In this document: one piece after another, positions 4,942-5,292 of the stretch | Numbering within the stretch: position 1 is the first letter of the stretch | Layout of the letters: the number at the start of each line of letters is the position of its first letter | Source: Dethiobacter sp. | Lineage (GTDB): Bacteria > Bacillota > Dethiobacteria > DTU022 | DNA length: 5,292 nucleotides | NCBI GenBank assembly: GCA_018333405.1 | Contig: JAGXSR010000120.1 | Span: forward strand, 1-5,292 | Reading direction: 5' to 3' | Made by a program: the position numbers and the translations under genes | Notes under the pieces: model-generated | The model's input: the letters and a program-made list of their open reading frames with translations, nothing else | Database searches by the model: none | What the model was told of the DNA's origin: nothing

Positions 4942-5292
4942 AATTTGTCAGAATAAGCGATATTTTGTATAATAGTAATTGGACGATCTGCGTGAGCGAT
5001 ATTTTGTATGATCCTAATTGGACGATCTGCGTGAGCGATATTTTGTATGATCCTAATTGGACGATCTGCGTGAGCGATATTTTGTATGATCCTAATTGGA
5101 CGATCTGCGTGAGCGATATTTTGTATGATCCTAATTGGACGATCTGCGTGAGCGATATTTTGTATGATCCTAATTGGACGATCTGCGTGAGCGATATTTT
5201 GTATGATCCTAATTGGACGATCTGCGTGAGCGATATTTTGTATGATCCTAATTGGACGATCTGCGTGAGCGATATTTTGTATGATCCTAATT
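4942..5292. repeat. Tandem array: diverged first copy plus eight identical 39-bp repeats, running off the right edge
   Basis: From 4981 the unit beginning GGACGATCTGCGTGAG and ending GATCCTAATT repeats every 39 bases at 4981, 5020, 5059, 5098, 5137, 5176, 5215 and 5254 with no mismatch. The preceding 39 bases (4942-4980) match at 26 of 39 positions, including an unbroken 15-base block around GCGATATTTTG. There are no spacers, so it is not a CRISPR array. Each unit carries CGATATT, the half-site of the dyad at 4863-4880, and two GATC sites. The length is divisible by three and three of the six frames stay open. Perfect identity implies recent expansion or homogenisation. Its full extent cannot be seen. 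Confidence 0.97.
4945..4973 (+). promoter_or_regulatory. Near-consensus rightward promoter reading into the tandem repeats
   Basis: TTGTCA (4945-4950) and TATAAT (4968-4973) are separated by exactly 17 bases, giving 11 of 12 consensus matches. It lies within the diverged first repeat copy. The intact copies have TATGAT at the equivalent -10 and no -35, so only this copy looks like a promoter. It would transcribe the array from near 4980, divergent from Phd-Uma2. Confidence 0.55.

Larger units (their letters stand above)
4815..5292 (-). other. Open minus-strand frame through the repeats ending inside the Phd-Uma2 start (doubtful ORF)
   Basis: One minus-strand frame has no stop from the right edge to TAA at 4817-4815, overlapping the Phd-Uma2 start by 14 bases. 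The repeats would read IRIIQNIAHADRP. The diverged copy reads ITIIQNIAYSDKL, with two synonymous changes plus H/Y, A/S and R/K swaps. If real it is the end of a repeat protein coupled to Phd-Uma2. Against this, the promoter and operator elements lie inside it and no start is in view. Confidence 0.2.

Noticed and set aside
4942..5292. CRISPR array
   Set aside because: The units abut and are identical over all 39 bases, with no variable spacers and no cas genes.

Overview
The window looks like a chromosomal segment of an anaerobic Gram-positive bacterium, probably a Firmicute of the Clostridia/Peptococcaceae type. This is inferred from strong AGGAGG/GGAGGTGG ribosome binding sites, a lipoprotein-type solute-binding protein, AT-rich sigma-A-like promoters and a Phd-Uma2 fusion. 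No marker gene fixes the taxon. All four convincing genes read leftward on the minus strand.

Positions 1-3577 hold a GC-rich oligopeptide/dipeptide/nickel-type ABC importer operon, read from right to left. It comprises a family 5 solute-binding lipoprotein (3577-2012), an OppC/DppC-type permease (1893-1015), and an OppD/DppD-type ATPase (1022 to beyond the left edge) that overlaps the permease gene by 8 bases. The usual first permease (OppB/DppB), normally between the binding protein and OppC, is absent. In its place are about 118 bases with a strong GC-rich hairpin. The ATPase keeps four cysteines typical of [4Fe-4S]-binding DppD/OppD proteins.

Positions 3578-4060 form a long gene-free region upstream of the operon. 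It has two candidate minus-strand promoters, a leader of up to about 290-385 nt, a terminator-like hairpin with a T-run, a second pair of alternative hairpins before T5, and two very short ORFs with plausible ribosome binding sites. Together these suggest attenuation or leader-based control of the importer, but no named riboswitch or T-box was recognised.

Positions 4061-4828 encode one protein joining a Phd/YefM antitoxin-like DNA-binding domain to a Uma2 (DUF820) PD-(D/E)XK nuclease-like domain. It is more AT-rich than the importer. Upstream lies a compact control region: a TATAAT box, a TCGTACGA palindrome with a GTAC core, and a CGATATT-N4-AATATCG dyad.

The right end (4981-5292) is an array of eight identical 39-bp tandem repeats, preceded by a diverged ninth copy (4942-4980) that contains a near-consensus rightward promoter. 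Every repeat carries the CGATATT half-site of the dyad next to the Phd-Uma2 gene. The array runs off the window edge and is the least explained feature here. A testable idea is that the Phd-type domain binds the promoter dyad and the array, but the sequence alone cannot show this.
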